Part shown: piece by piece, positions 25,756 through 32,996 of the stretch
Position numbering within the stretch: position 1 is the stretch's first letter
Layout of the letters: each line of letters opens with the position of its first letter
Assembly (NCBI GenBank): GCA_022778585.1
Contig: JALFTI010000009.1
Coordinates: forward strand, 1-32,996
Length of the DNA stretch: 32,996 nucleotides
Reading direction: 5' to 3'
DNA from: Pygmaiobacter massiliensis
Lineage (GTDB): Bacteria > Bacillota > Clostridia > Oscillospirales > Ruminococcaceae
Notes under the pieces: model-generated
Told to the model about the DNA's origin: nothing
Databases searched by the model: none
What the model saw: only the letters and a program-made list of their open reading frames with translations
Program-made: the position numbers and the translations under genes

Positions 25756-28377
25756 ATGGACCAGAACAAATTGACACAAAAATCTCAGGCAGCACTGGTG
25801 AAAGCCCAAAGCATTGCCACTGAATACGCAAACCAGCAGCTTGCGCCGGCGCACCTGCTTGCCGCCCTTTTGGCTGAGCCGGACGGATTGATTTTCCAGC
25901 TTTGCAAAAAAATGGGCAAGGACCCCGAACAGATCCACAAGGCCGCAATAGACGAGGTGGAAAAACTACCGCGAGTGACCGGTTCAGGGCGTGACCCGGA
26001 CAAGATCTACATTACAGCTGATACTGACCGTGTTCTGCAGACGGCAGAACAAAAGGCCCAGGCTATGAAGGATGATTTTGTCTCGGTGGAACATCTCATG
26101 CTGGGCCTGCTTAGCTCTGGCGGGCGTGAAATTTCTTCGCTGTTCGCACGATTTGGCATTACAGAAAGCGGCTTTTTGCAGGCGCTTTCCACCGTGCGGG
26201 GAAACCAGCGCGTTACCAACGAAAACCCGGAAGAAACCTACGATGTTTTGAAAAAATACGGACAGGACCTGGTGGAGCTGGCCCGCAATCACAAGCTAGA
26301 CCCGGTAATTGGCCGTGATACGGAAATCCGCAATGCCATCCGCATTCTTTCCCGAAAAACAAAAAACAACCCTGTTCTAATCGGCGAGCCCGGCGTTGGC
26401 AAAACAGCCATTGCAGAAGGGCTTGCCCAGCGAATTGTAGCCGGAGATGTGCCGGATGGGCTGAAAAACCACACCATCTTCTCGTTGGATATGGGCGCGC
26501 TGGTAGCCGGCGCCAAATACCGGGGCGAATTTGAAGAACGGCTCAAGGCCGTGCTGGAAGAGGTCAAAAAAAGCGAAGGGCAGATTATTCTGTTCATTGA
26601 TGAGTTGCACACCATTGTTGGCGCCGGCAAAACCGAAGGTGCCATGGATGCAGGCAACCTTTTAAAGCCGCTTTTGGCGCGGGGCGAACTGCACTGCATT
26701 GGCGCCACCACCCTGAACGAGTACCGGCAATATATTGAAAAGGACGCCGCACTGGAACGCCGGTTCCAGCCGGTTATGGTGGATGAACCCACCGTGGAGG
26801 ATACCATTGGCATTCTGCGCGGATTAAAAGAGCGGTACGAAGTGTACCACGGCGTTAAAATTCAGGACAGTGCCCTAATAGCCGCCGCTACCCTCTCCAA
26901 CCGCTATATCTCCGATCGTTTTCTGCCGGACAAGGCCATTGACCTGGTGGATGAGGCCTGCGCTTCTATTCGAACCGAGATGGATAGCATGCCTACCGAG
27001 ATGGACCAGATCAAACGCCAGATTATGCAGAAGGAGATTGAAGAGGCCAGCCTGAAAAAAGAGGAAGACAAACTTTCCTTGGAGCACCTTGCAGAGATTC
27101 GAGCTGAGCTTTCCACCCTGCGGGATAAATTTGCCCAGATGAAGGCCAAATGGGAAAATGAAAAAAAGACCATTGGCCAGAGCCAGAAGCTGCGGGAAGA
27201 GATTGAAGCCACCAATGCCGCCATTGAGAAGGCCCAGCGGGAATACGACCTGGACAAAGCAGCCGAACTGAAATACGGCAAGCTGCCCCAGCTGCAGAAA
27301 GAGCTGGCCGAAAGCGAAAAGAACGCTGAAACCGCGGAGAAAAGCGAAACCCTGCTGCGCGACAAGGTAACCGAAGAGGAAATTGCCCGGGTGGTGGCCC
27401 GCTGGACCGGTATTCCGGTGGCCAAGCTGATGGAGAGCGAGCGCAAAAAGCTTTTAAAGCTGGATCAAACCTTGCACAAAAGGGTAATTGGCCAGGACGA
27501 AGCTGTCGAAAAGGTTTCCGAAGCCATTTTGCGCAGCCGCGCTGGCATCGCAAACGAAAACCGCCCCATTGGCAGCTTTTTGTTCCTGGGCCCCACCGGT
27601 GTTGGCAAAACCGAGCTGGCAAAAGCCCTTGCACAGGCTTTGTTCGACGATGAGAAGAACATGGTCCGAATTGACATGAGCGAATATATGGAAAAATTTT
27701 CGGTCAGTCGGCTGCTTGGTGCTCCTCCGGGATATGTTGGATATGAAGAAGGCGGCCAGCTGACCGAAGCGGTCCGCCGCAAGCCCTACTGTGTCCTGCT
27801 CTTCGACGAGGTGGAAAAAGCTCACCCGGTTGTGTTTAATATTCTTTTACAAATTTTGGACGACGGGCGGGTAACCGACAGCCAAGGCCGCACCGTAGAC
27901 TTTAAAAATACCATCATTATCCTCACCTCGAACCTGGGCAGCCCGTATATCTTGGAGGGTATTGGACCCGACGGACAGATCAGCCAGCAGGCGCAGGACC
28001 AGGTAATGGACCTTTTGAAGAAAAGCTTCCGTCCGGAATTTTTGAACCGGCTGGATGAGATTGTGCTGTATAAGCCCCTCTCCCGGGACCAGGTTGGCGG
28101 TATTGTGAACCTGATGCTGGCAGACCTTGCCCAGAGAATGGAACAAAAACAGCTTACACTTGTTGTGACCGAACAGGCTAAACAATTGATTGCAGACAGC
28201 GGATACGATCCGGTATACGGTGCGCGCCCGCTCAAGCGGTTTATTCAAAGCCATCTGGAAACCGCTCTGGCACGGGCAATCCTATCGGAAGATCCCGCTC
28301 CGGAGTCTACCTTGAAGGTCGATGTGGAAAACGGCCAGTTTACCGTAAAGGTGCTTTCACCGGAAACTTCGGCATAA
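25756..28377 (+). CDS. clpB: ClpB disaggregase (Hsp100 AAA+ chaperone)
   Basis: ATP-driven hexamer that extracts proteins from aggregates together with DnaK. 873 residues: Clp N-domain 1-145; first AAA+ module with Walker A GEPGVGKT at 210-217; long coiled-coil middle domain at roughly 405-530, which marks ClpB rather than ClpC/ClpA; second AAA+ module with Walker A GPTGVGKT at 612-619; C-terminal oligomerisation domain. The IGF/L ClpP-binding loop of ClpA/ClpX is not seen. I see no CIRCE or CtsR repeat in the 71 bases upstream, so heat-shock control, if any, is by another route. A GAGG lies 10 bases before the ATG. Confidence 0.97.
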   Translation: MDQNKLTQKSQAALVKAQSIATEYANQQLAPAHLLAALLAEPDGLIFQLCKKMGKDPEQIHKAAIDEVEKLPRVTGSGRDPDKIYITADTDRVLQTAEQKAQAMKDDFVSVEHLMLGLLSSGGREISSLFARFGITESGFLQALSTVRGNQRVTNENPEETYDVLKKYGQDLVELARNHKLDPVIGRDTEIRNAIRILSRKTKNNPVLIGEPGVGKTAIAEGLAQRIVAGDVPDGLKNHTIFSLDMGALVAGAKYRGEFEERLKAVLEEVKKSEGQIILFIDELHTIVGAGKTEGAMDAGNLLKPLLARGELHCIGATTLNEYRQYIEKDAALERRFQPVMVDEPTVEDTIGILRGLKERYEVYHGVKIQDSALIAAATLSNRYISDRFLPDKAIDLVDEACASIRTEMDSMPTEMDQIKRQIMQKEIEEASLKKEEDKLSLEHLAEIRAELSTLRDKFAQMKAKWENEKKTIGQSQKLREEIEATNAAIEKAQREYDLDKAAELKYGKLPQLQKELAESEKNAETAEKSETLLRDKVTEEEIARVVARWTGIPVAKLMESERKKLLKLDQTLHKRVIGQDEAVEKVSEAILRSRAGIANENRPIGSFLFLGPTGVGKTELAKALAQALFDDEKNMVRIDMSEYMEKFSVSRLLGAPPGYVGYEEGGQLTEAVRRKPYCVLLFDEVEKAHPVVFNILLQILDDGRVTDSQGRTVDFKNTIIILTSNLGSPYILEGIGPDGQISQQAQDQVMDLLKKSFRPEFLNRLDEIVLYKPLSRDQVGGIVNLMLADLAQRMEQKQLTLVVTEQAKQLIADSGYDPVYGARPLKRFIQSHLETALARAILSEDPAPESTLKVDVENGQFTVKVLSPETSA

Positions 28378-28412
28378 AGCAAGATTGGTTTTATGAAAAG
28401 ATAACATAATTA

Positions 28413-28446
28413 AAAAACGCGCAAAGCTGCAGCTTTGCGCGTTTTT
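28413..28446 (+). terminator. Terminator of clpB
   Basis: A perfect 34-base palindrome (AAAAACGCGCAAAGCTG and its complement) ending in five T, about 35 bases after the clpB stop. The 80 bases between this and the ackA terminator hold nothing recognisable. Confidence 0.9.
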
Positions 28447-28528
28447 GCATTTTTCTTTTAAAAAGCAGGGCCATTTTTTATTCTGTCCGCTTTACAACTA
28501 TACCCCCACTATTCTTCTGACCTCTCCT

Positions 28529-28564
28529 TAAAAAACAGGCAGGCCTTTTAAGGCCTGCCTGTTT
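28529..28564 (-). terminator. Terminator of ackA
   Basis: AAACAGGCAGGCCTT (28533-28547) and AAGGCCTGCCTGTTT (28550-28564), 2-base nominal loop, followed by T on the minus strand. Confidence 0.9.
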
Positions 28565-28594
28565 CATTTTTCATTTAAACCTATGCGCAAAAGC

Positions 28595-29812
28595 TCAGCC
28601 TTCTGCGGGCTGGCTCATCTTGCCGCAAAGTGCCAAAGTATCGCGGGCAATCATCAATTCTTCATTGGTGGCAATGACAAACACCTTGGTCTTAGCACCC
28701 TCAGCGGTCAGGTCAATGAAGTCGCCGCGCTTTTTGTTCTGTTCCAGGTCAATCTTCACGCCCAGGTAATCCATATCCTGGCAGACGGTTTCGCGCACAG
28801 TGGAACTGTTTTCGCCGATGCCGCCGGTAAAGACAATGGCATCCACACCGTTCATAACAGCGGCATAGCTGCCGATATACTTTTTAATCTGGTAGCACAG
28901 CATATTCTGCGCCAAAGCTGCATTCTCGTTGCCCAGGCTGGCAGCCTTCTCAATATCGCGGGCATCGGAAGAAATGGCGGAAACACCCAAAAGGCCGCTC
29001 TGCTCATTGAAGGTCCGCAAAAATTCATTGCCATGCAGACCAGTCTTTTCGGCAATAAAGGTAACCAGAGAAGGATCCAGGTCACCCGAACGGGTACCCA
29101 TCATCAGGCCGCCGGTAGGAGTAAAGCCCATAGTGGTATCCACGCTGCGGCCGCCATCCACTGCGGTAATGGAGGAACCATTGCCCAAATGGCAGGTAAT
29201 AATCTTCAAGCTCTCGATGGGACGGCCCATAATTTCCGCACACTTTTTGCTGACATAGCGGTGAGATGTGCCGTGGAAGCCATAGCGGCGGATATGGTAC
29301 TCCTTATAATAATTATAGGGAATAGCAAACATATAAGCCTTGGAAGGCATGGAATGATGGAACGAAGTGTCGAACACCACCGCCTGCGGAATATCACCAA
29401 AAATGCGCTGTGCAGCACGAATGCCCTGAATGTGGGCGGGGTTGTGCAGCGGTGCAATTTCAGACAGGCTGTCAATTTTGGCAATGACTTCTTCGTCCAC
29501 CAGGCAGGAATGGGGGAACATATCGGCACCGTGAGCCACACGGTGTCCCACCGCGTTGATCTCCTTCACATCGCTGATCACCGCTCCATCGCCCTTGGTC
29601 ATCATATCCACCAGCATAGCGAACGCTTCGGTGTGGTTGGCAAAGGACGCATCCCGCTCTACCTGGTAGCCGTCTGCCGTTTTGTGGGTGATTTTGCTGC
29701 CGGGAATACCAATTCGCTCGCAGTTGCCCTTGCACAGCACCTTCTCGCCTTCCATATCAATCAGCTGATATTTCAGCGAGCTGGAACCGCAGTTGATAAC
29801 CAAAATTTTCAT
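28595..29812 (-). CDS. ackA: Acetate kinase
   Basis: Converts acetyl phosphate and ADP to acetate and ATP, the energy-yielding end of acetate fermentation. 405 residues, normal length. The ASKHA-fold phosphate motifs are present: KILVINCGSSSLKYQL at the N-terminus, FHHSMP, RYGFHGTSHRYV and HLGNGSSITAVDGG, with the GTRSGDLDP region. The ATG at 29812 has GGGAGG upstream. The usual partner pta is not next to it. It diverges from tmcAL, and their promoters overlap at 29917-29926. Confidence 0.97.
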   Translation of the reverse strand: MKILVINCGSSSLKYQLIDMEGEKVLCKGNCERIGIPGSKITHKTADGYQVERDASFANHTEAFAMLVDMMTKGDGAVISDVKEINAVGHRVAHGADMFPHSCLVDEEVIAKIDSLSEIAPLHNPAHIQGIRAAQRIFGDIPQAVVFDTSFHHSMPSKAYMFAIPYNYYKEYHIRRYGFHGTSHRYVSKKCAEIMGRPIESLKIITCHLGNGSSITAVDGGRSVDTTMGFTPTGGLMMGTRSGDLDPSLVTFIAEKTGLHGNEFLRTFNEQSGLLGVSAISSDARDIEKAASLGNENAALAQNMLCYQIKKYIGSYAAVMNGVDAIVFTGGIGENSSTVRETVCQDMDYLGVKIDLEQNKKRGDFIDLTAEGAKTKVFVIATNEELMIARDTLALCGKMSQPAEG

Positions 29813-29859
29813 TTTTCTTCCTCCCATTATGGTCCATCGATTCAGCAATTTTCATTATG

Positions 29860-29873
29860 TGGAACGCATTCCA
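29860..29873. promoter_or_regulatory. Palindrome in the ackA leader
   Basis: TGGAA-CGCA-TTCCA, a perfect 14-base inverted repeat about 45 bases after the expected ackA start point. It resembles a catabolite (cre) site in length and ends, but has a central GC where the cre consensus has CG, so it may belong to another regulator. Confidence 0.4.
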
Positions 29874-29898
29874 ATTTTTGTTTTGAAACCGCTACACA

Positions 29899-29945
29899 TT
29901 GCAATCTATCGAGAATATTATATAATAGGAACTATGGATTTTCAA
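29899..29945. promoter_or_regulatory. Overlapping divergent promoters of ackA and tmcAL
   Basis: Minus strand for ackA: TTGAAA (29940-29945), 17 bases, TATAAT (29917-29922). Plus strand for tmcAL: TTGCAA (29899-29904), 16 bases, TATAAT (29921-29926). The two -10 elements lie in one palindrome, ATTATATAAT (29917-29926), so the polymerases should compete for the site. Confidence 0.7.
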
Positions 29946-29964
29946 TAGAAAGCAGGTCAACTTT

Positions 29965-31161
29965 TTGAAAAATGCGTCAATTATAGCGGAATACGACCCT
30001 TTTCACAACGGTCACGCCTGGCAGATCCGCCAGCTGCATAAGCTTGGGGCCCAAACCGTGACCATTGCTTTAGGGGGAGATTTTACCCAGCGCGGCCGGC
30101 CGGCCACCTTTCGCAAAGCCACCCGCGCCAAAGCGGCACTTTTGGCGGGGGCCGACCTGGTGGTGGAACTTCCCATTCCGTTTTCCTGTGCAAGTGCCCG
30201 CCAGTTCGCCGCAGGCGGGGTTTTCCTGCTGGCATCGCTTGGCTTCGTGGACACGCTGTGCTTTGGCGCCGAAACAGCCAACATCGATCAGCTCAAACAA
30301 CTGTCCCTGCTTTTATCGGGCGAAGAATTTTCCCAAAAGCTGAAACAAAAGTTGGAACAGGGCATTAGCTGGCCGGCTGCCCGTGCCGCAGCCGCCGAGG
30401 AAGCTTTGCCCGGCGCAGCCAAAATTTTAGCCGGACCGAATAATATTCTGGCACTGGCCTATCTGGAAGCAATCCATCAGCAAAATGCCTCGCTTTCCCC
30501 GCTCCCCCTTTTGCGGCAGGGCGCGGCACATGGCGCCAGCCTGCCTTCCGGCAGCTTTGCCAGTGCCTCGTTTCTGCGCAGCTTGCTGCAGCAGCACACC
30601 GTCGACGCGTTGGCGCCCTATGTGCCAGACTACGCCCTGCAGTTATATCGTGACGAGGATGCACAAGGACTGGTGAGCGATGAACAAGCTTTTTCGCGCA
30701 GCATGCTGACGGTGCTGCGCACCCTTACACCTGCGCGGGCTGCTCGTTTGCCCGGCGCAGGTGGCGAAGGCCTTGCTCAGCTACTGTGCCGCAGCGCACA
30801 GAAAGCCGGCACTGCAGATGAGCTATATGAAGGAATGAAAAGCAAACGCTACACCCATGCAAGGCTGCGCCGGCTGGCACTGGAAGGCTATCTTTCCCTT
30901 TTTGCTCCGCTGCCGCAAGCGCCTGCTTGCCTGCGGATTTTAGGCGCCAGCGAAAATGGAATAGAGCTTTTGCGGCAGGCAAAAAAATCGGCTAAACTTC
31001 CGGTGGTATTTTCTTTGGCAGAACAGGCCCGCTTAGGCGATGCCGCAGCTCAACAGTCTGCCATAACGGCTCACGCTGGTGCGCTTTACGCCCTGTGTAT
31101 GAAAAAAGCACAACCGGCTGACCTGGATTTCAGGCAAAAATTTATTCGGGTTTCCCGATAA
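29965..31161 (+). CDS. tmcAL: tRNA(Met) cytidine acetate ligase
   Basis: Family enzyme (formerly YlbM) that activates acetate with ATP and makes N4-acetylcytidine at the wobble base of elongator tRNA-Met. 398 residues. The nucleotidyltransferase HxGH motif is HNGH at 14-17, within IIAEYDPFHNGHAW, and GGDFTQRGRPA follows. The start codon is TTG at 29965, which puts the first residues in register with the family; no ATG fits. AGCAGGT upstream is a moderate ribosome binding site. It diverges from ackA, the gene that makes acetate. nth follows after a 121-base gap with no terminator. Confidence 0.9.
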   Translation: MKNASIIAEYDPFHNGHAWQIRQLHKLGAQTVTIALGGDFTQRGRPATFRKATRAKAALLAGADLVVELPIPFSCASARQFAAGGVFLLASLGFVDTLCFGAETANIDQLKQLSLLLSGEEFSQKLKQKLEQGISWPAARAAAAEEALPGAAKILAGPNNILALAYLEAIHQQNASLSPLPLLRQGAAHGASLPSGSFASASFLRSLLQQHTVDALAPYVPDYALQLYRDEDAQGLVSDEQAFSRSMLTVLRTLTPARAARLPGAGGEGLAQLLCRSAQKAGTADELYEGMKSKRYTHARLRRLALEGYLSLFAPLPQAPACLRILGASENGIELLRQAKKSAKLPVVFSLAEQARLGDAAAQQSAITAHAGALYALCMKKAQPADLDFRQKFIRVSR

Positions 31162-31282
31162 TAATCTTTCTTTTGCCTTATATAACACATTTAAAGCTAT
31201 TTTGCATTGCCCCGCTCAGGGCCAAAACACCGGTCAAAATTTGCAAATTCACCCCGCTATCTGCAAGGAGGTCAAAATTATT

Positions 31283-31945
31283 ATGCGTTTAAAGGAACAG
31301 GCTCTTGCCATCATCGCAGGGCTGGAACAGGAATATCCGCTGGCAGAGTGTACCCTGGACTATGAAAATGCCTGGCAGCTTCTGGTCAGCGTCAGGCTTG
31401 CCGCCCAATGTACCGACGCTCGGGTCAATGTGGTCACTGCAGAATTATTCTCCAAATACCCCTCTCCTGCCGCCCTGGTGGAGGCTGGCCCTCAGGCAGT
31501 AGAGGAAATTGTGCGTCCGTGTGGTTTGGGGCGCAGCAAAGCCCGGGACATCTGCCTTTGCATGACCCAGTTGTGCGAAAAATACGGCGGCCATGTGCCA
31601 GATGATTTTGATGCACTTTTAGCCTTGCCCGGTGTAGGGCGCAAAAGTGCTAACCTGATTATGGGGGATGTATTTGGAAAGCCCGCTATTGTAACCGACA
31701 CGCATTGTATTCGCTTATGCGGCCGTATGGGACTAACCGAAAACAAAGAGCCCAGAAAGGTGGAGATGGACCTTTGGAAAATTATTCCCCCGGAAAAAAG
31801 CAACGATTTTTGTCACCGGTTGGTACTGCATGGCCGTGCTGTGTGCGATGCCAGAAAACCACGCTGTGAAGCATGCTGTGTCAAACAGTACTGTAAAACT
31901 TGGCAGGCCCAGCAAAAAAGCACACAGAAAACACAAACGCCTTAA
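31283..31945 (+). CDS. nth: Endonuclease III
   Basis: Base-excision repair glycosylase/AP lyase for oxidised pyrimidines. 220 residues. Helix-hairpin-helix LPGVGRKSA at 115-123 with catalytic Lys121; Asp139 in the VTDTH segment; [4Fe-4S] ligands Cys188, Cys195, Cys198 and Cys204 (C-x6-C-x2-C-x5-C). The ATG at 31283 has AAGGAGG upstream; the longer open frame starting at 31202 adds unrelated residues. The C-terminus has a short Gln/Lys/Thr-rich tail. Confidence 0.95.
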   Translation: MRLKEQALAIIAGLEQEYPLAECTLDYENAWQLLVSVRLAAQCTDARVNVVTAELFSKYPSPAALVEAGPQAVEEIVRPCGLGRSKARDICLCMTQLCEKYGGHVPDDFDALLALPGVGRKSANLIMGDVFGKPAIVTDTHCIRLCGRMGLTENKEPRKVEMDLWKIIPPEKSNDFCHRLVLHGRAVCDARKPRCEACCVKQYCKTWQAQQKSTQKTQTP

Positions 31946-32050
31946 AAAGTGTGAAACATTTTTATTTTTCTACAAACCTTTTCCATCTAAATAGTTCAAA
32001 ACATTTATACCATTAAAACAAATTTGTTTATTTTACTGTTTTTGCAACAA

Positions 32051-32085
32051 AAAAGGCAGCCGCTCTTTTACAGTGGCTGCCTTTT
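32051..32085 (+). terminator. Terminator after nth
   Basis: AAAAGGCAGCC (32051-32061) and GGCTGCCTTTT (32075-32085), 13-base loop, followed by a T-rich stretch on the plus strand. It lies about 105 bases after the nth stop. Confidence 0.8.
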
Positions 32086-32156
32086 GTTATTTTGCATTTT
32101 ATGGAACACTGCCATACACTTTTTAAGGTTTTGCCTTCAGAACAGGGACTATATAA

Positions 32157-32546
32157 TCAATCCACTGTAAACACAACAGGCTCATCAGCCAGAAAAGCCG
32201 TATTGGCTTTTATCTCCTGCATCGCACTGCCCCCTATCGTAACAGCTTTGTCGCAGATAATGGCAGCATTCTCCAGAGCCGAAGTCTAATCAATGCTGGC
32301 ATCAATTGCATTTTCCCCCAACATAGGTATCGCATATCTTTTGCCATTTTTGCAAAGGGTATATTCTATGGTTTAATCAGCAAAGTCAGGAATTTTGGGA
32401 ATTTCAGATGTACCAATAATACTTGGAATTACCGCAACGCGTACGCCAAAACTATCACCACACAGCAACATAGCATGGCAGGAAATAAGCCCAAAGGGAA
32501 CTGTTATCAGTGTAACATTTATCAGTGTAACATTTAAGTGTAACAT
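32157..32546 (-). pseudogene. Remnant of an unrecognised protein gene with two internal stops
   Basis: One minus-strand frame reads protein-like sequence from an ATG at 32546 to a TGA at 32157-32159, broken by TAA at 32373-32375 and TAG at 32286-32288. Between the stops it reads LLCGDSFGVRVAVIPSIIG, KNGKRYAIPMLGENAIDASID and TSALENAAIICDKAVTIGG, ending in FLADEPVVFTVD. Composition and continuity look coding, and both stops are one C-to-T change from glutamine codons. I cannot name the family. The upstream part contains a short in-frame tandem repeat (VTLIN/VTLIT). It may be a fragment that lost its start by deletion. It lies directly downstream of the kinase fragment on the same strand. Confidence 0.5.
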
Positions 32547-32548
32547 TT
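32506..32548. repeat. Short tandem repeat, three AGTGTAACATTT copies
   Basis: ATCAGTGTAACATTT occurs twice back to back (32506-32520, 32521-32535), and a third partial copy AGTGTAACATTT is at 32537-32548. The 15-base period keeps the reading frame of the remnant. It lies just after the kinase stop. Confidence 0.85.
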
Positions 32549-32569
32549 AATAGAAAAGCCGGTTACTTT

Positions 32570-32996
32570 TTATTCCATACAATAGTATTTACAAACATAT
32601 TCTATCGATGACCTTGGTTCAACCGTAACAATAAAGCACCTGTCCTGAAAGCTCCCATTCGTAAGGAAACTTACCGAGGCAGAGATTGTGAAGCTGTCTT
32701 CCCCTACTATTTTTTCTATGGATCCGTTTGAGTAGTTAAAACAATACATACCGGAAGAGAAAAACATTTGTTTTATCACATCCGACGCCATATTCTGCAG
32801 TTCTTCTTTTGAAAAATACCCATAAGAATTTTTATACGCCTTGTGCGCTCCGCATAATGTAAAAATGGATCCATGAGGCAAATGATTGGTGACCATGATT
32901 TCTCCTCCATGTGCATTGACAATCGATTTACACAGTGCCAAACCCAGCCCCATGCTGCGGCGGCTATCCGCGATCTGATTGGACGCACTGTAAAAC
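32570..32996 (-). CDS. C-terminal part of a KdpD-like sensor histidine kinase with an odd tail (cut by window edge)
   Basis: The open frame enters from the right edge and reads FYSASNQIADSRRS, then MGLGLALCKSIVNAHGGEI and HGSIFTL. These are the F and G2 boxes of a HATPase_c domain, closest in wording to KdpD-type kinases. The kinase would normally end within a few residues of that point. Here it continues for about 95 residues (starting CGAHKAYKNSYGYFSKEEL, ending CKYYCME) that I do not recognise and that contain no transmembrane segment. This could be a real extra domain or an in-frame fusion caused by a deletion; the neighbouring pseudogene favours the second. The stop is TAA. The phospho-accepting histidine lies outside the window. 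Confidence 0.7.
   Translation of the reverse strand, partial: FYSASNQIADSRRSMGLGLALCKSIVNAHGGEIMVTNHLPHGSIFTLCGAHKAYKNSYGYFSKEELQNMASDVIKQMFFSSGMYCFNYSNGSIEKIVGEDSFTISASVSFLTNGSFQDRCFIVTVEPRSSIEYVCKYYCME

Noticed and set aside
29860-29873. Calling the ackA leader palindrome a CcpA cre site outright
   Set aside because: Length and end bases fit, but the central dinucleotide is GC rather than CG and several consensus positions differ.
32092-32289. 65-codon plus-strand frame after the nth terminator
   Set aside because: No ribosome binding site, and the opposite strand carries the more protein-like remnant.

Overview
The window reads as chromosomal DNA of a gut-type low-to-moderate GC Firmicute (Clostridia, probably the Ruminococcaceae/Oscillospiraceae group). 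The evidence is the rpoB-rpoC / rpsL-rpsG-fusA-tuf order, strong AGGAGG ribosome binding sites, TTGACA-17-TATAAT promoters, a T-box and a TPP riboswitch, and AckA, ThiT, RarA and TmcAL proteins of Firmicute type. I do not name a species. No tRNA, rRNA, CRISPR array, IS element or prophage is visible.

Layout. (1) 1-13,991, all minus strand: rpoB-rpoC, then rpsL-rpsG-fusA-tuf, then guaA. This is the transcription/translation core, with separate promoters for rpoB, rpsL and tuf. (2) 14,062-18,082: a terminator-bounded stretch with one doubtful small membrane-protein ORF, an Rrf2-family Fe-S-type regulator with its own promoter and operator-like palindrome, and a divergent blaI-blaR1-like pair in which the repressor gene is broken twice while the sensor protease is intact. 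(3) 18,115-24,706, minus strand: asnB behind a T-box, rarA with an upstream esterase, glyA, and thiT behind a TPP riboswitch. (4) 24,964-28,446, plus strand: a ribbon-helix-helix protein followed by clpB. (5) 28,529-32,085: ackA (minus) diverging from tmcAL and nth (plus), with ackA and tmcAL sharing an overlapping promoter region. (6) 32,086-32,996: a decaying region with a pseudogene remnant, a short tandem repeat and the C-terminal part of a KdpD-like histidine kinase carrying an unusual tail.

How the genes connect. Most of the window is housekeeping under classic Firmicute RNA-based control: asparagine supply is tied to uncharged tRNA by the T-box, thiamine uptake to TPP, and there is a candidate attenuator in the rpsL leader. 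The ackA/tmcAL divergent pair joins acetate production with an acetate-using tRNA wobble modification enzyme. The two regions showing genetic decay are the BlaI-type repressor and the right end.

I found no clear new defence or mobile system. The best leads are the broken repressor with intact operators and an intact sensor whose extracellular part is a tandem-repeat domain instead of a penicillin-binding domain; the rpsL leader attenuator; the competing hairpins between tuf and guaA; and the hybrid kinase tail with its neighbouring pseudogene. All coordinates and motifs were read by eye; no database search was run.
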